Shown: positions 22,870 through 31,590, numbered from the stretch's first letter. The stretch: 43,304 nucleotides of DNA from Planctomycetota bacterium (GCA_020848275.1 JADLAK010000102.1:1-43304), one strand, 5' to 3'. Notes: generated from the letters alone by a model not told the origin. Numbers and translations: made by a program.

Positions 22870-22917
22870 ATTCTATCGGCAATCGGCCCGTGACGTCTGA
22901 ACAGCCCTCCCTATAAT
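22870..22917. promoter_or_regulatory. Divergent leaderless promoters
   Basis: For the plus-strand gene, TATAAT (22912-22917) ends 7 nt before the ATG at 22925, with GTGACG (22890-22895) 16 nt upstream as -35. For the minus-strand gene, TAGAAT (22875 to 22870) ends 5 nt before the ATG at 22864. Neither start has a Shine-Dalgarno. The whole intergenic region is only 60 nt, so the two promoters overlap. Confidence 0.55.
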
Positions 22918-22924
22918 CCCGCCC

Positions 22925-24994
22925 ATGCCAAAGCTCGTGCTCGCATTCATTTTCGCCCTGACCGCTCCGCTTGCGGCCCAAGACATCGGTATGACCGTCG
23001 AGCTTGGCATTTCCGGCCTGGTGCGCGCGCCGTTCACCACCGCGCGCGTGCGGGTGCTGCGCGGCGGCGGCGAGGCCTTCAAGGGCCGCGTGACTATCAA
23101 GATGGCCGAACGCGCGGCGATGGGCCGCGGGCTTGAGTTCGTCTCGGAATTCGCGCGCGAAATCAGCATCGGCGCGGGCGAAACCGAAAAGGCTGTCGAA
23201 ATCCTGCTGCCGGTGTCCGCGGGGGCCGTTTTCGGCAAGGCGATCCTCGAACGCGAAGAGGGCGGTCGCTTTGTCGAGGTGATCGACGCCGGCCGCGACT
23301 TCCACAGCGGGCTGTTCACGGGCCAGCAGCCGCTGGTTGGTTTCATTTCGCCGGTGCGCTACGTCGCGCTGCAGGGCTTCATCGATTACGCGATGTGGGA
23401 AATCACCGAAGACCAGCTTCCGGGCGATTGGCGTGCGCTGCTTTGCTACGACGCGATTGTCCTCAACCACGAGGGGCTGGACAACGAACACTACGACGCC
23501 CTGACCAGCTACGTCGCCGCGGGGGGCACACTGATTTTGTCGCCGCACTCGGCGGCGTTCTTCGCGCCGGGCACGCCGGCAGCCGAACTTGTCGGCGTGC
23601 GCTCGCTGCCCAACCGCGTCATCAAGTCGCTGTCCGAGTACAGCATGTTGACGCACAAGCTCGACAAGCCGTCGAAGGAAACGATGCCGGCCATTGCGCA
23701 GGCGCACATCGGCCTGTGGAAATTTGCCGGCGGCCGATTGATGGGCGCTGGGCCCGGCGACCCGCGCTTTCCGCTGTTCAGCCTCGCCCGTTGCGGCGCC
23801 GGGCGCGTGGCGCTGATCCATACCGACGTCAGCCTCGCGCCGTTTGCCAGCGTCGAGACGCGTCTGCCGACGGCCGCGGGCGGCCATTTGCTCGACATGA
23901 CGCTGGACGCGTGCGTCGCGCACGGCGCGGGGCGGTCGCCGCTGTATGTGCTGGTTACGCCGCCGACGGCGCACGCACTGGACATCGCTGGCACACGCGT
24001 ACCCGGCCACCAGGTCGTGGTCGTGGTGATCGTGCTGTACGTGATCGCGGCAGGCATCGGCATGTCGATGCTGGCGCGCAAGTTGCGCCGGCCGGAGCTT
24101 TACCCGGCGGGGCTGCTGGCGCTGGCGGTGGTGGCCGTGGGCGCGGCGCTGGGGCTTGGCGGCATCGTGAAGGCCGCGGGCGAACGCGTGCTGGCGGCGC
24201 GTTACATCGTGAGCGCGCCGGACGACCTGCGGCAGGGCGTCTTCAGCGTGGGCTGCGCGTATGCGCTGGACGCCGAGGCCTTCCGCTTCACGGCGGAGCC
24301 CGGCGTGGGCCTGAACCCGCGCACCGCATTTGGCGGCGACGCGATGATGCAGGGGCCGTCGATCTGGCGCATGGACGCCATGACCACCGGCAAGGAAACG
24401 ACCATGGCGCTGCGCGATGTGGCGCGCGGCCAGAACATCTACTTCGACCAGACCTCGCAGCGCAAAGCGGGCGGCATGCAGCTTCGCACCACGCGCTTTG
24501 CTGGCGGCCTGGGCATCGAGAACCTCGGCGACGCGGAAGTTCGCGGCTGCGTGGTCGTGGTTGCGGCCGAGATCGCGGGCGGCGGGGCCGATGGCCTCGA
24601 ATGGCACTACGTCAAGCGCATCGGCGCGGCGGGAAAGCAGGACGCCCGCGTGACCCTTGACAAGTCAACAGTATTGGCCGGCGACGCCGGGGCGCTGCTG
24701 ACACGCTGGGGCGATGAATTCGGCGCGGCCTCGGCAGAACACGCGGCGTTGCGCCGCCTGCTGGCGCTGGACACCGACCAGCAATTGATCGGTAACAGCT
24801 TTTCCAAGGCCGCGGGCACGCTCAAAGCCGCGGGCCTGTTGTCCTACGTCAAAAACGCGCCGCTGCCCGGCCAGTATGTGCTGATCGGCGCGCTTGCGCC
24901 CAACGCCGTCAGCGCGCAAACGCTGGGCACGCCCGTCGACCCCGGCGCCATCCGACAAGCGTGCGTGTGGTGCGTCCAGGGCCGGCTGGAGTAG
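22925..24994 (+). CDS. Exported GATase1-like membrane protein
   Basis: 689 residues. The signal peptide MPKLVLAFIFALTAPLAA is followed by a beta-rich domain (to about 130). Next comes an alpha/beta region resembling the class I glutamine-amidotransferase-like domain found in BatA-neighbourhood proteins (LPGDWRALLCYDAIVLNHEGLDNEHYDALTSYVAAGGTLILSP). The nucleophile Cys of true amidotransferases is not visible, so it is probably non-catalytic. Two membrane helices lie near residues 360-420 (VVVVVIVLYVIAAGIGMSML and LLALAVVAVGAALGLGGI), then a C-terminal beta-rich part. The likely topology is a large periplasmic part on both sides of a membrane hairpin. Function unknown. A leaderless start is likely. 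Confidence 0.7.
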   Translation: MPKLVLAFIFALTAPLAAQDIGMTVELGISGLVRAPFTTARVRVLRGGGEAFKGRVTIKMAERAAMGRGLEFVSEFAREISIGAGETEKAVEILLPVSAGAVFGKAILEREEGGRFVEVIDAGRDFHSGLFTGQQPLVGFISPVRYVALQGFIDYAMWEITEDQLPGDWRALLCYDAIVLNHEGLDNEHYDALTSYVAAGGTLILSPHSAAFFAPGTPAAELVGVRSLPNRVIKSLSEYSMLTHKLDKPSKETMPAIAQAHIGLWKFAGGRLMGAGPGDPRFPLFSLARCGAGRVALIHTDVSLAPFASVETRLPTAAGGHLLDMTLDACVAHGAGRSPLYVLVTPPTAHALDIAGTRVPGHQVVVVVIVLYVIAAGIGMSMLARKLRRPELYPAGLLALAVVAVGAALGLGGIVKAAGERVLAARYIVSAPDDLRQGVFSVGCAYALDAEAFRFTAEPGVGLNPRTAFGGDAMMQGPSIWRMDAMTTGKETTMALRDVARGQNIYFDQTSQRKAGGMQLRTTRFAGGLGIENLGDAEVRGCVVVVAAEIAGGGADGLEWHYVKRIGAAGKQDARVTLDKSTVLAGDAGALLTRWGDEFGAASAEHAALRRLLALDTDQQLIGNSFSKAAGTLKAAGLLSYVKNAPLPGQYVLIGALAPNAVSAQTLGTPVDPGAIRQACVWCVQGRLE

Positions 24995-25008
24995 TTCAGG
25001 AGCAGGTT

Positions 25009-25073
25009 CAGGGCCAGGGTTAGGGGTTGTCCCCATGTTGCGGCTAGTCCTTCTAACCCTAACCCTGGCTCTG
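25009..25073. repeat. Hexamer inverted repeat overlapping a signal-peptide sequence
   Basis: The left arm (25009-25029, words GCCAGG, GTTAGG) and right arm (about 25051-25073, CTAACC, CTAACC, CTGGCT) pair at about 18 of 21 positions with a 6-bp period. The right arm is coding: it gives the LTLTLAL core of the next gene's signal peptide. Confidence 0.65.
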
Positions 25074-26039
25074 TCGCCCGCCTTATCCGCCCGCGACGTG
25101 AACGTTGCCGCAATCGATGTTTCCGCGGCGCGAAGGACATCCATCGAGCAGCAGGTTGAGCCCGCCTTTGGCCACATCGCGCGCATGACCGGCCTCGCCG
25201 ACGACGGCGAGCTCCAGTTGACGCTTGTCGGCAACTCCACGCGCTTTGCCGAGATCGCGCGCGCGGACAGGATCAGCCTCGACGCCGAGAACGTGCTGGG
25301 CTACGCCCAGCACGCCGCCCGGCGCGTGGTGCTGAACCTTTCCGCGATTGAAGAACGGCGCCTCAGCCCGATCTCGGTTTTGCGCCATGAACTCACGCAC
25401 CTGATGTTCGGCGCGAAGATCCGCGCGGACACGCCGCTGTGGTTCGAGGAAGGCGTGTGCCTGTGGGTTGAGGCCTTTGCGATGGACGCGTTGATCGAGT
25501 CGAGCAATCCCAACCTGGTGGAACCCGACATTCCCGACTTCGCGACGCTCGAAAAGGGCCTGCGCCAGAACCACCTCGCAGGCTTTTCCTACAACGAGGC
25601 ACGGCGCGTGCTTTACCTCGCCGAGCGGCTCTATGGCCGCAACGCGCTTCAGAAGCTGCTGCAACTGCTAAGCCTGCCGGACGCGCAGTTCGAGCCCGCG
25701 TTTAAGACGGCGTTGGGCATCTCGCTGCCGGAGTTCGAGAAGGTGTGGCAAGAGGACCGCAAGCGCGGCGTGATAGAACGCCTTTGGATGTGGGTCGGCG
25801 CGAACATGTGGGTGCTGGTATTCCTGTTTGCGGCGGTGATAGCCCTGATCGCGCTCGCGCTCAGACGCCGCCGCACGGCCAAGCAGATCGAGGCTTGGGA
25901 AGACGAAGACAAGTATTACCCGGGCGACCCTTCGTGGAGTTTCTCGCAGGGCGACGACGATGAAAGGTGGCGCGGCGGTGTGCACAGGAAGCGCAAGCCC
26001 GACCCCGACAATCCGTACCTGGACGACGACAGCGATTGA
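25035..26039 (+). CDS. Membrane-anchored HExxH metallopeptidase (peptidase MA-like)
   Basis: 334 residues from the ATG at 25035, giving a signal peptide (MLRLVLLTLTLALSPALSA). The catalytic domain carries HELTH at 118-122 and WFEEG at 136-140, with Glu139 as probable third zinc ligand, the gluzincin layout of Peptidase_MA-like proteins. A helical region follows (YNEARRVLYLAERLYG...LPEFEKVWQEDRKRG), then a membrane segment (MWVLVFLFAAVIALIALAL). The cytosolic tail is basic and then strongly acidic, with aromatic residues (YYPGDPSWSFSQGDDDE). The catalytic part would be periplasmic. The substrate is unknown. Only a weak G-rich ribosome site is present. Confidence 0.82.
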   Translation: MLRLVLLTLTLALSPALSARDVNVAAIDVSAARRTSIEQQVEPAFGHIARMTGLADDGELQLTLVGNSTRFAEIARADRISLDAENVLGYAQHAARRVVLNLSAIEERRLSPISVLRHELTHLMFGAKIRADTPLWFEEGVCLWVEAFAMDALIESSNPNLVEPDIPDFATLEKGLRQNHLAGFSYNEARRVLYLAERLYGRNALQKLLQLLSLPDAQFEPAFKTALGISLPEFEKVWQEDRKRGVIERLWMWVGANMWVLVFLFAAVIALIALALRRRRTAKQIEAWEDEDKYYPGDPSWSFSQGDDDERWRGGVHRKRKPDPDNPYLDDDSD

Positions 26040-26041
26040 AT

Positions 26042-26100
26042 GCAGGTTCAGGTTCAGATAGCGGGTCGCCGGTCTTTTCTGGACCTGCACCTGAACCTGT
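26042..26100. repeat. Hexamer inverted repeat between converging genes
   Basis: The left arm has GCAGGT, TCAGGT, TCAGAT (26042-26059); the right arm has CTGCAC, CTGAAC, CTGTTG (about 26084-26100). Arms pair over about 15 nt with one mismatch. It lies between two stop codons and might also terminate transcription. Confidence 0.65.
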
Positions 26101-26103
26101 TGC

Positions 26104-27870
26104 CTATTCCTTGAACAGCGACCGCACGCGCGTGGCCATGGCCGGCGCGCTTATCATCGTCGTCATGTGCGTCGCGGACTTCATGCCGGGCGCGCTGGCC
26201 AGCAGCGCCAGGAACTCCGTGTAGTTGCGAACTTTCAGCAGGCGTTCGCGCAGCTCGGGGTCCTTGAAGCGGTGCACGACTTCGCGGTAGAGTTCGAGTG
26301 ATAGGGTCGTGTCAGACGCCGGCGTCAGGATCAGCACAATGATGTGCGCCGGTTCGCCGTCCTTGGCGTCGAAGTCGAGGCCCTGGCGCGAAATCCCCAC
26401 CGCCACCTGCGGCGCCTTCAACCCCTCAATGCGCGCGTGCGGCAATGCCAGGCTCATGCCAAGGCCCGTGGGTGTCATGCGCTCGCGTGCGATGACTTCC
26501 AGGGCGACTTCGTCCAGCGGCACGCCCTGAGCGCCGGAGACCGGCACAAGCTCGATGATCGCGGCCTCGCGATCAGAGGCCTTGAGGTCGGGGATAAACG
26601 ACCGCGCGCCCACGTAATCGGTGAAGGGCTTGGGCTTCTTGCGCCGCAGGGTGCGCTGCATCAAGGGGCCCGCAATCATCGATGTCACCAGCGCCATGAT
26701 CACCAGCGCCACGAACATCTGGCTGTTGATCAGCCCGGCCTGCAAGGCGAGCAGACCCAGGATGATTTCCATGGCGCCGCGAGCATTGAGGCCGAAGCCG
26801 ACAGCCCAGGCTTCCTTGGGCGGCATGCCAAGCTTGTAGGCCGAATACCCCGCTCCCATCACTTTGCCCACGCAACTGACGATCAACACAAACGCCACCA
26901 ACAGCCCGTTGAAGTCGCCGACAAAGTCGACCTTCAAGCCGATGCTGGCAAAGAAAATCGGGGCGAAAATGAAGGACACGAACTGGTCAATGGTGGAGCG
27001 GGTGCGCTCGCGCAGGTGGTGGCTGTCGCCCAGCGCCACCCCCACCAGGAACGAACCGAAGATCGCATGCACACCAATCCACTCCGTGAACGCCGCACCC
27101 GCCAGCGTCAGCGTCATCGCCACGCCCAGCACGCCGCCGGGCCAGCTCAAGTGGGCTTGAAGCCAGGGTAACAGCCAGTGGATCAGCCAGCGTCCGATCG
27201 TCAGCATGAACGCCGCAAACCCGAGCGTTAGGCCGATGGTCTGGGTAATCTCGAAACGATGGTGCCCGCCGCCGGCCATGAGGCTGAGCACGACGGCGAA
27301 AATGATCCAGCCCACGAGGTCGTTAAAAATCGCGGCGGCGACGATGACCATTCCCAGCTCGCTGCGGTACATGTCGAGGTCGAGCAGAGTCTTGGCAATG
27401 ACCGGCAACGCCGAGATGGACAGCGCCACGGCCATGAACAACGCAAACAGCAACGAATCGGCGTTTGGTCCCCCGCCCAGCCATGCCGGGCCAATCAGCC
27501 CGGCAAGCCCGAAGCCTAGCGCGAAGGGCAGGATCATGCTGGACAGCCCCACGCCTATGGCGAGCTTGCCCTGCCTGAACATCGTCGAAAGGTCGACCTC
27601 CATGCCGGCCACCAGCAGGAACAGGCAGATAGCGAGTGTGCTGAAACCGTCGAGAACTACCGGCACATGGCCGGTCAGGAACAGGAACTGCATGGCCTCG
27701 GGCGCGTAACGGCCCAGCACCGTGGGGCCAAGCAACAGGCCCGCGAGCAACTCGCCAATCACCGCAGGCTGGTTGAATTTGCGCGCGATTTCGCCGAGCA
27801 GGCGCGCGGACGCCACCAGCACCGCAAGCGCGAGCAACAACCGGACGATCTCGTCGGCACTCAGCTTCAT
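26104..27870 (-). CDS. CPA2-family cation/proton antiporter with C-terminal PTS EIIA domain
   Basis: 588 residues. The first 400 or so form the Na+/H+ exchanger (KefB/CPA2) membrane domain with about 12-13 helices. Visible phrases are FNQPAVIGELLAGLLLGPTVLG, the ion-binding helix region AAIFNDLVGWIIFAVVLS with an acidic residue, and GFGLNARGAMEIILGLLALQAG. Residues about 440-588 are a PTS EIIA type 2 (PtsN-like) domain with the phosphoryl-acceptor motif ALPHARIEG, His478, followed by VAVGISRQGLDFDAKDG. The fusion suggests antiport controlled by phosphotransfer or nucleotide/nitrogen signals. Start ATG at 27870 with CAGGA 9 nt upstream. It stands alone, convergent with the peptidase gene. Confidence 0.9.
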   Translation of the reverse strand: MKLSADEIVRLLLALAVLVASARLLGEIARKFNQPAVIGELLAGLLLGPTVLGRYAPEAMQFLFLTGHVPVVLDGFSTLAICLFLLVAGMEVDLSTMFRQGKLAIGVGLSSMILPFALGFGLAGLIGPAWLGGGPNADSLLFALFMAVALSISALPVIAKTLLDLDMYRSELGMVIVAAAIFNDLVGWIIFAVVLSLMAGGGHHRFEITQTIGLTLGFAAFMLTIGRWLIHWLLPWLQAHLSWPGGVLGVAMTLTLAGAAFTEWIGVHAIFGSFLVGVALGDSHHLRERTRSTIDQFVSFIFAPIFFASIGLKVDFVGDFNGLLVAFVLIVSCVGKVMGAGYSAYKLGMPPKEAWAVGFGLNARGAMEIILGLLALQAGLINSQMFVALVIMALVTSMIAGPLMQRTLRRKKPKPFTDYVGARSFIPDLKASDREAAIIELVPVSGAQGVPLDEVALEVIARERMTPTGLGMSLALPHARIEGLKAPQVAVGISRQGLDFDAKDGEPAHIIVLILTPASDTTLSLELYREVVHRFKDPELRERLLKVRNYTEFLALLASAPGMKSATHMTTMISAPAMATRVRSLFKE

Positions 27871-28006
27871 GGCCGGATGTCCTGAGGAATCAACCTAAAG
27901 CCCGGAAAACGGCACGCTCTTTTACGGACGGCTTTGCCGGCGGACAACGCCGTTCTTGGCCGGCCGCAAGATTTCCTGCGCGCGCCGGTTCCAGTGGGCG
28001 GCGTGC

Positions 28007-28012
28007 TATACT
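28007..28012 (+). promoter_or_regulatory. -10-like hexamer before GNAT gene
   Basis: TATACT ends 8 nt before the ATG at 28021; no Shine-Dalgarno lies between, and no good -35 is visible. The 27871-28006 spacer is otherwise without recognised content apart from GC-rich dyads around 27930-27965. Confidence 0.4.
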
Positions 28013-28020
28013 CGCAGGCG

Positions 28021-28491
28021 ATGCTCACAATCCGCAAAATGGCCGGCAGCGACATTCCTCGGGTCAGCGAGATATTGACGTCCAACTACAACTTTATTGC
28101 CGGGCCCGATCGTATCCCGGCGGACCGGATGCCCGCCCTGATTGAAAAGTGCGCGTCGGTAAGCGCGGTGACGAATATGCCCAATAACCGCGACTGTTAC
28201 GTGGCGCTTTCGGGCAAGACGCTTGTTGCGTTCCTGACAATCAAGGGCGACGAAGTCAGCGACCTCTTCGTCGATACGGCGCAGCATCGCAAGGGATTGG
28301 GCGCCGAGTTGTTCCGCTTCGCCCTGCAGGCCGTCAAGAACGCCGGGCACAGGCAACTTCAACTCGTCACCACGGGCTACGGCATCCCCTTCTACCAGGC
28401 GATGGGCATGAAGGTCACCGGCAAGGTCGATATCACCTCCGGCCCGCTGCAGGGCGGCCAAACCACGCGCCTTGAGATGCGTCTTGTTTGA
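28021..28491 (+). CDS. GNAT family N-acetyltransferase
   Basis: 156 residues from the ATG at 28021; an upstream in-frame extension to 27934 has no support. GNAT fold: N-terminal LTIRKMAGSDIPRVSEIL, acetyl-CoA binding motif A VSDLFVDTAQHRKGLGAEL (the QxRxGxGA-like loop), then LQLVTTGYGIPFYQAMGM, the usual motif B with Tyr. It would transfer an acetyl group from acetyl-CoA to an amine; the substrate is unknown. It is single and probably leaderless. Confidence 0.85.
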   Translation: MLTIRKMAGSDIPRVSEILTSNYNFIAGPDRIPADRMPALIEKCASVSAVTNMPNNRDCYVALSGKTLVAFLTIKGDEVSDLFVDTAQHRKGLGAELFRFALQAVKNAGHRQLQLVTTGYGIPFYQAMGMKVTGKVDITSGPLQGGQTTRLEMRLV

Positions 28492-28563
28492 CAGGGCGCG
28501 GGCTGTCCACGCATTGCCTGAATTGAACGGCGCGGGTAATCTTTGTGCTCAGGGGTGCTCCCT

Positions 28564-28827
28564 ATGGACACAGAAAAAGCAAAACGAACCTTGAGACGCC
28601 TTAGATTTCCTAAGTGGGTTTTGGGTTGGAAAATTGAGAGCACTGTGGACGGGGATGGCGACCCGCTGGTCCGGGTTTGGCTGCACGTGCCCGAGAAGTT
28701 CGAAGTGAGCTTTGGCGAATTCAATCGCGTCCGGGACAGGGTCCGTGACAGCCTTCGCGCCGCGGGCGTTCAACCCTGGGTCACTGTCGAACCTCTATCG
28801 ACCGCCTTCAAGAACTTGGCGGCCTAA
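28564..28827 (+). CDS. Small protein, partner of HEPN-like gene
   Basis: 87 residues from the ATG at 28564 (AGGGG 8 nt upstream); a GTG at 28543 is less likely. Basic N-terminus (KAKRTLRRLRFPKWVLGW), a beta hairpin (DPLVRVWLHVPEKF), a charged helix (FGEFNRVRDRVRDSLRAAG), and ending QPWVTVEPLSTAF. It lies 11 nt upstream of the HEPN-like gene. I recall similar small proteins ending in helix-VxxWxxVxF that precede UPF0332/HEPN proteins in other bacteria, which suggests a conserved pair. Function unknown; an antitoxin-like role is a guess. Confidence 0.55.
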   Translation: MDTEKAKRTLRRLRFPKWVLGWKIESTVDGDGDPLVRVWLHVPEKFEVSFGEFNRVRDRVRDSLRAAGVQPWVTVEPLSTAFKNLAA

Positions 28828-28838
28828 ACCGGCATTGC

Positions 28839-29357
28839 ATGACGCTCGCACAGCAGCTTCTCGAAGTTGCGCGATCACTTCTTGCTGCGCAGACAGCGGG
28901 AACTGAAGAAGCGCAATTCCGCCGGGCGGTCTCCACCGCTTACTATGCGGTATTTCATCGCCTCATAGAAAAGTCGGCAGAGATGCTCCGGGGCCAAAAC
29001 GTCGAGCATGGTCTCTTTCACGTTATCGCGCGGGCGTTCGACCATACAGCGATGAAACACCTTGCCAACGCCATGCGAGGAGGGACGGCGCCCGAAATCG
29101 TGAACAAGGTAATCAAACAAGTGCCGGATGATCTGCGAACAGTCGCCGAAAATTTTGTCGATCTCCAACTTGCTCGCCATGACGCCGATTATGCATTGGC
29201 AGAAAACTTTGACGCCGCGCGCGGCACACGTGCCCTACAACAAGCCGATGCGGTGTTTAGCCAGTTGGACCACTCCTCACCTTCGCCTGAACTCGTGAGC
29301 TTCCTCACCATCCTGCCCATGTGGCCCCAACTCAAGAAACGCAGCCAAGATACCTAG
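28839..29357 (+). CDS. HEPN/UPF0332-like protein
   Basis: 172 residues, all helical. Hallmarks are FRRAVSTAYYAVFHRLIEKSA in the first half and FVDLQLARHDADYALAENF in the second, the pattern of UPF0332 HEPN proteins. The R-x4-6-H nuclease motif of HEPN toxins is not seen in canonical form (only ARHDADY), so RNase activity is uncertain. It is coupled to the small gene upstream. Its stop codon TAG is followed directly by the ATG of the carbamoyltransferase at 29358, so it is co-transcribed with that gene. Confidence 0.65.
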   Translation: MTLAQQLLEVARSLLAAQTAGTEEAQFRRAVSTAYYAVFHRLIEKSAEMLRGQNVEHGLFHVIARAFDHTAMKHLANAMRGGTAPEIVNKVIKQVPDDLRTVAENFVDLQLARHDADYALAENFDAARGTRALQQADAVFSQLDHSSPSPELVSFLTILPMWPQLKKRSQDT

Positions 29358-31115
29358 ATGCTCATCCTCGGACTTAACGCTTATCACGCTGACGCCGCAG
29401 CAGCGATCTACCGCGACGGCAAACTCGTCGCCGCCGTGGCCGAGGAGCGCCTCAATCGCATTAAGCATTGCGCGGGCTTCCCGGCACTGGCAGTCCGCGA
29501 AGTTTTGCGCATTGCGGGCGCGACCCTCGGCGACGTCGACGAAGTTGCCATTGCGCGCGACTCGACCGCGAACCTGAAACAGCGGCTGGGCTACGTGCTG
29601 CGCAACATCACGGGCGTGGCGCGCGCCGCACAAAAACGCTTGCAGGATCGCGCTGGATTGAAGGGTCTGGACGTGCAACTGGTCGAGGCCTGCGGCGCGA
29701 CGAAAAAGCAACTGCGCGCGAAGATCAAACGCGTGGAACATCACCTCAGCCATGCCGCGAGCAGCTTCTTCCACAGCCCCTTTGAGCGCGCGGCGATTTT
29801 GACGCTGGACGGCTTTGGTGATTTCGCCAGCACGCTCAACGCCACAGGCGAAGGCAACGCGATCAGCCCGATGTCGCGCGTGTTTTACCCGCACAGCCTG
29901 GGCATGTTGTACACGACGATTTGCCAGTTCATCGGTTTCGACCGCTATGGCGATGAGGGCAAGGTGATGGGCCTGGCGCCGTTGGGCGAGCCGCGTTTTG
30001 TCGGCGAATTCAAGCGCCTCTTGCGCCTGACACCCGAGGGCTTCGAGCTCGACCTCGCCTGCTTCACCCATCACACCGAGGGCGTAGTGATGGGCGCCGA
30101 CGAATACGGCAGCCCCAGCTACGGCCACTTCTTCAGCCCGGCGCTGGAAAAATTGTTCGGTGCGCCGCGTAAACGCGGCGACGAAATCACCCAGCGCGAC
30201 AAGGACATCGCCGCAAGCCTGCAGTTGCGCCTCGAACAGGCGTTCGTTCACCTTGCGACGCTGCTCCAGCACAAGACGCAGCTCACCGACCTCTGCCTCG
30301 CGGGCGGCGTGGCGCTCAACGGTGTGGCCAACGGCAAGTTACTCGAGCAAACGCCGTTTAAACGCATCTACATTCATCCCGCCGCGGGTGATGACGGCAC
30401 CGCCGTGGGCTCGGCGGCTTATCTGTCTCATGCGAAGCACAAGGAAGCCCGCCATCAGGTGCAGCACGCGTACTGGGGCAGCGCATTTGACGACGCCGAA
30501 ATAAAACGCGAGATTGACAAGTTGAATGCCGATGAAGTGGAAGTGCGAGCCCTTGACGAGTCAACACTGATGAAGGAAACCGCGAAGGACATCTTCGCGG
30601 GCAAGGTCGTCGGCTGGTTCCAGGGCGCGATGGAATGGGGCCCGCGCGCTCTCGGCAATCGCTCGATTGTCGCTCATCCCGGCCATCCTCAAATGAAGCA
30701 AATTCTCAATGCACGCATAAAACATCGAGAACCCTTCAGGCCCTTCGCGCCAAGTATCCTGGCTGAGAAACTTTCCGATTATTTCGAGAGTGACCATGAA
30801 TCGCCATTCATGCTCATGGTTTACCGCACTCGGCCGGCGAAATACGCCGAACTCTGCGCCGTCGATCATGTGGATCACACCGGTCGTGTGCAAACTGTCA
30901 CGAGCACACAAAATCGCAAATATCACGCTCTTATAAAAGAGTTTGGTCGCCTAAGCGGCACACCCGTTGTTTTGAACACCAGTTTTAACGAAAATGAACC
31001 CATTGTGTGCACTCCGGGCGAAGCACTTAACTGCTTCCTGCGAAACGGAATGGACACAGTGGCGCTTGGTAACCATTTGGTCAGGCGCCGGGGCAACATC
31101 ACGTCGGTGTCATAA
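29358..31115 (+). CDS. Carbamoyltransferase, NodU/CmcH/TobZ family
   Basis: 585 residues, normal family length. It uses carbamoyl phosphate and ATP to carbamoylate hydroxyl groups via carbamoyl-adenylate. The N-terminal Kae1-like domain starts with ILGLNAYHADAAAAI and has the metal motif HHLSH (His128, His129, His132), LTLDGFGDF, and AGGVALNGVANGKL. The C-terminal YrdC-like-swapped domain has GAMEWGPRALGNRSI, HREPFRPFAPSIL and VVLNTSFNENEPIV. Acceptors in this family are sugars (Nod factors) or antibiotics. The nearby GDP-fucose and WecA-type genes make a polysaccharide sugar the likely acceptor here. It starts exactly after the upstream stop, indicating translational coupling. Confidence 0.92.
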   Translation: MLILGLNAYHADAAAAIYRDGKLVAAVAEERLNRIKHCAGFPALAVREVLRIAGATLGDVDEVAIARDSTANLKQRLGYVLRNITGVARAAQKRLQDRAGLKGLDVQLVEACGATKKQLRAKIKRVEHHLSHAASSFFHSPFERAAILTLDGFGDFASTLNATGEGNAISPMSRVFYPHSLGMLYTTICQFIGFDRYGDEGKVMGLAPLGEPRFVGEFKRLLRLTPEGFELDLACFTHHTEGVVMGADEYGSPSYGHFFSPALEKLFGAPRKRGDEITQRDKDIAASLQLRLEQAFVHLATLLQHKTQLTDLCLAGGVALNGVANGKLLEQTPFKRIYIHPAAGDDGTAVGSAAYLSHAKHKEARHQVQHAYWGSAFDDAEIKREIDKLNADEVEVRALDESTLMKETAKDIFAGKVVGWFQGAMEWGPRALGNRSIVAHPGHPQMKQILNARIKHREPFRPFAPSILAEKLSDYFESDHESPFMLMVYRTRPAKYAELCAVDHVDHTGRVQTVTSTQNRKYHALIKEFGRLSGTPVVLNTSFNENEPIVCTPGEALNCFLRNGMDTVALGNHLVRRRGNITSVS

Positions 31116-31135
31116 CCGACGCACTGGAGCGGGCA

Positions 31136-31573
31136 ATGCCGGTAGAGGCCGCCGCCTCATCTGTAGATGTTGTGCCCGCACTCGAGCGCGAGGAACTTCT
31201 CGCCCGGGAAATGCGCGCGTTTGGGCGCGAGTGCTCCGTCGCCGCAACCGCCCTTTGCCTCATTGGTATCGTCGCACTTGTCGTCGTGTTCCTTGGCCGC
31301 TTCCGCGTTGAACTCGACATGCGCGGCGGCAAGCCGCCGTCGCTCCAGATCGTCAACGACGGAAGCATCACGCGCATCTTCGCCGCGCAGCAGCCCGTTG
31401 ATCTCACCAGCGCGCTGGTGCTGGTTGCGGCCGCGACGCTCGCGGGCGCGATGATCGTGTTTGGCGGGACGATGTTTCACCTCAAGAAAATTCCACCGTC
31501 GTCGGCCTGGACGTTGATGCTCACGGCCGGCGTTAGCCTCATTGGATTGCTTCTGTTGCTCACCTCGATCTGA
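31136..31573 (+). CDS. Small membrane protein of unknown function
   Basis: 145 residues, start ATG at 31136 with GGAG 6 nt upstream. An acidic cytosolic N-terminus (ALEREELLAREMRAF) is followed by three membrane segments: TALCLIGIVALVVVFLG, SALVLVAAATLAGAMIVFGGTMF and AWTLMLTAGVSLIGLLLLLTS. The loop between the first two is polar. No family is recognised. It lies between the carbamoyltransferase and the WecA-like gene with short spacers, so it is probably part of the same operon and surface-sugar system. Confidence 0.65.
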   Translation: MPVEAAASSVDVVPALEREELLAREMRAFGRECSVAATALCLIGIVALVVVFLGRFRVELDMRGGKPPSLQIVNDGSITRIFAAQQPVDLTSALVLVAAATLAGAMIVFGGTMFHLKKIPPSSAWTLMLTAGVSLIGLLLLLTSI

Positions 31574-31590
31574 CGCACACCCGGGATAAC

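Noticed and set aside
21905..24607. A 900-codon open frame on the minus strand
   Set aside because: Only the last 319 codons (from 22864) encode the M19 dipeptidase. The first part is Arg/His/Ala-rich antisense of the GATase-like gene, caused by GC-rich codon bias.
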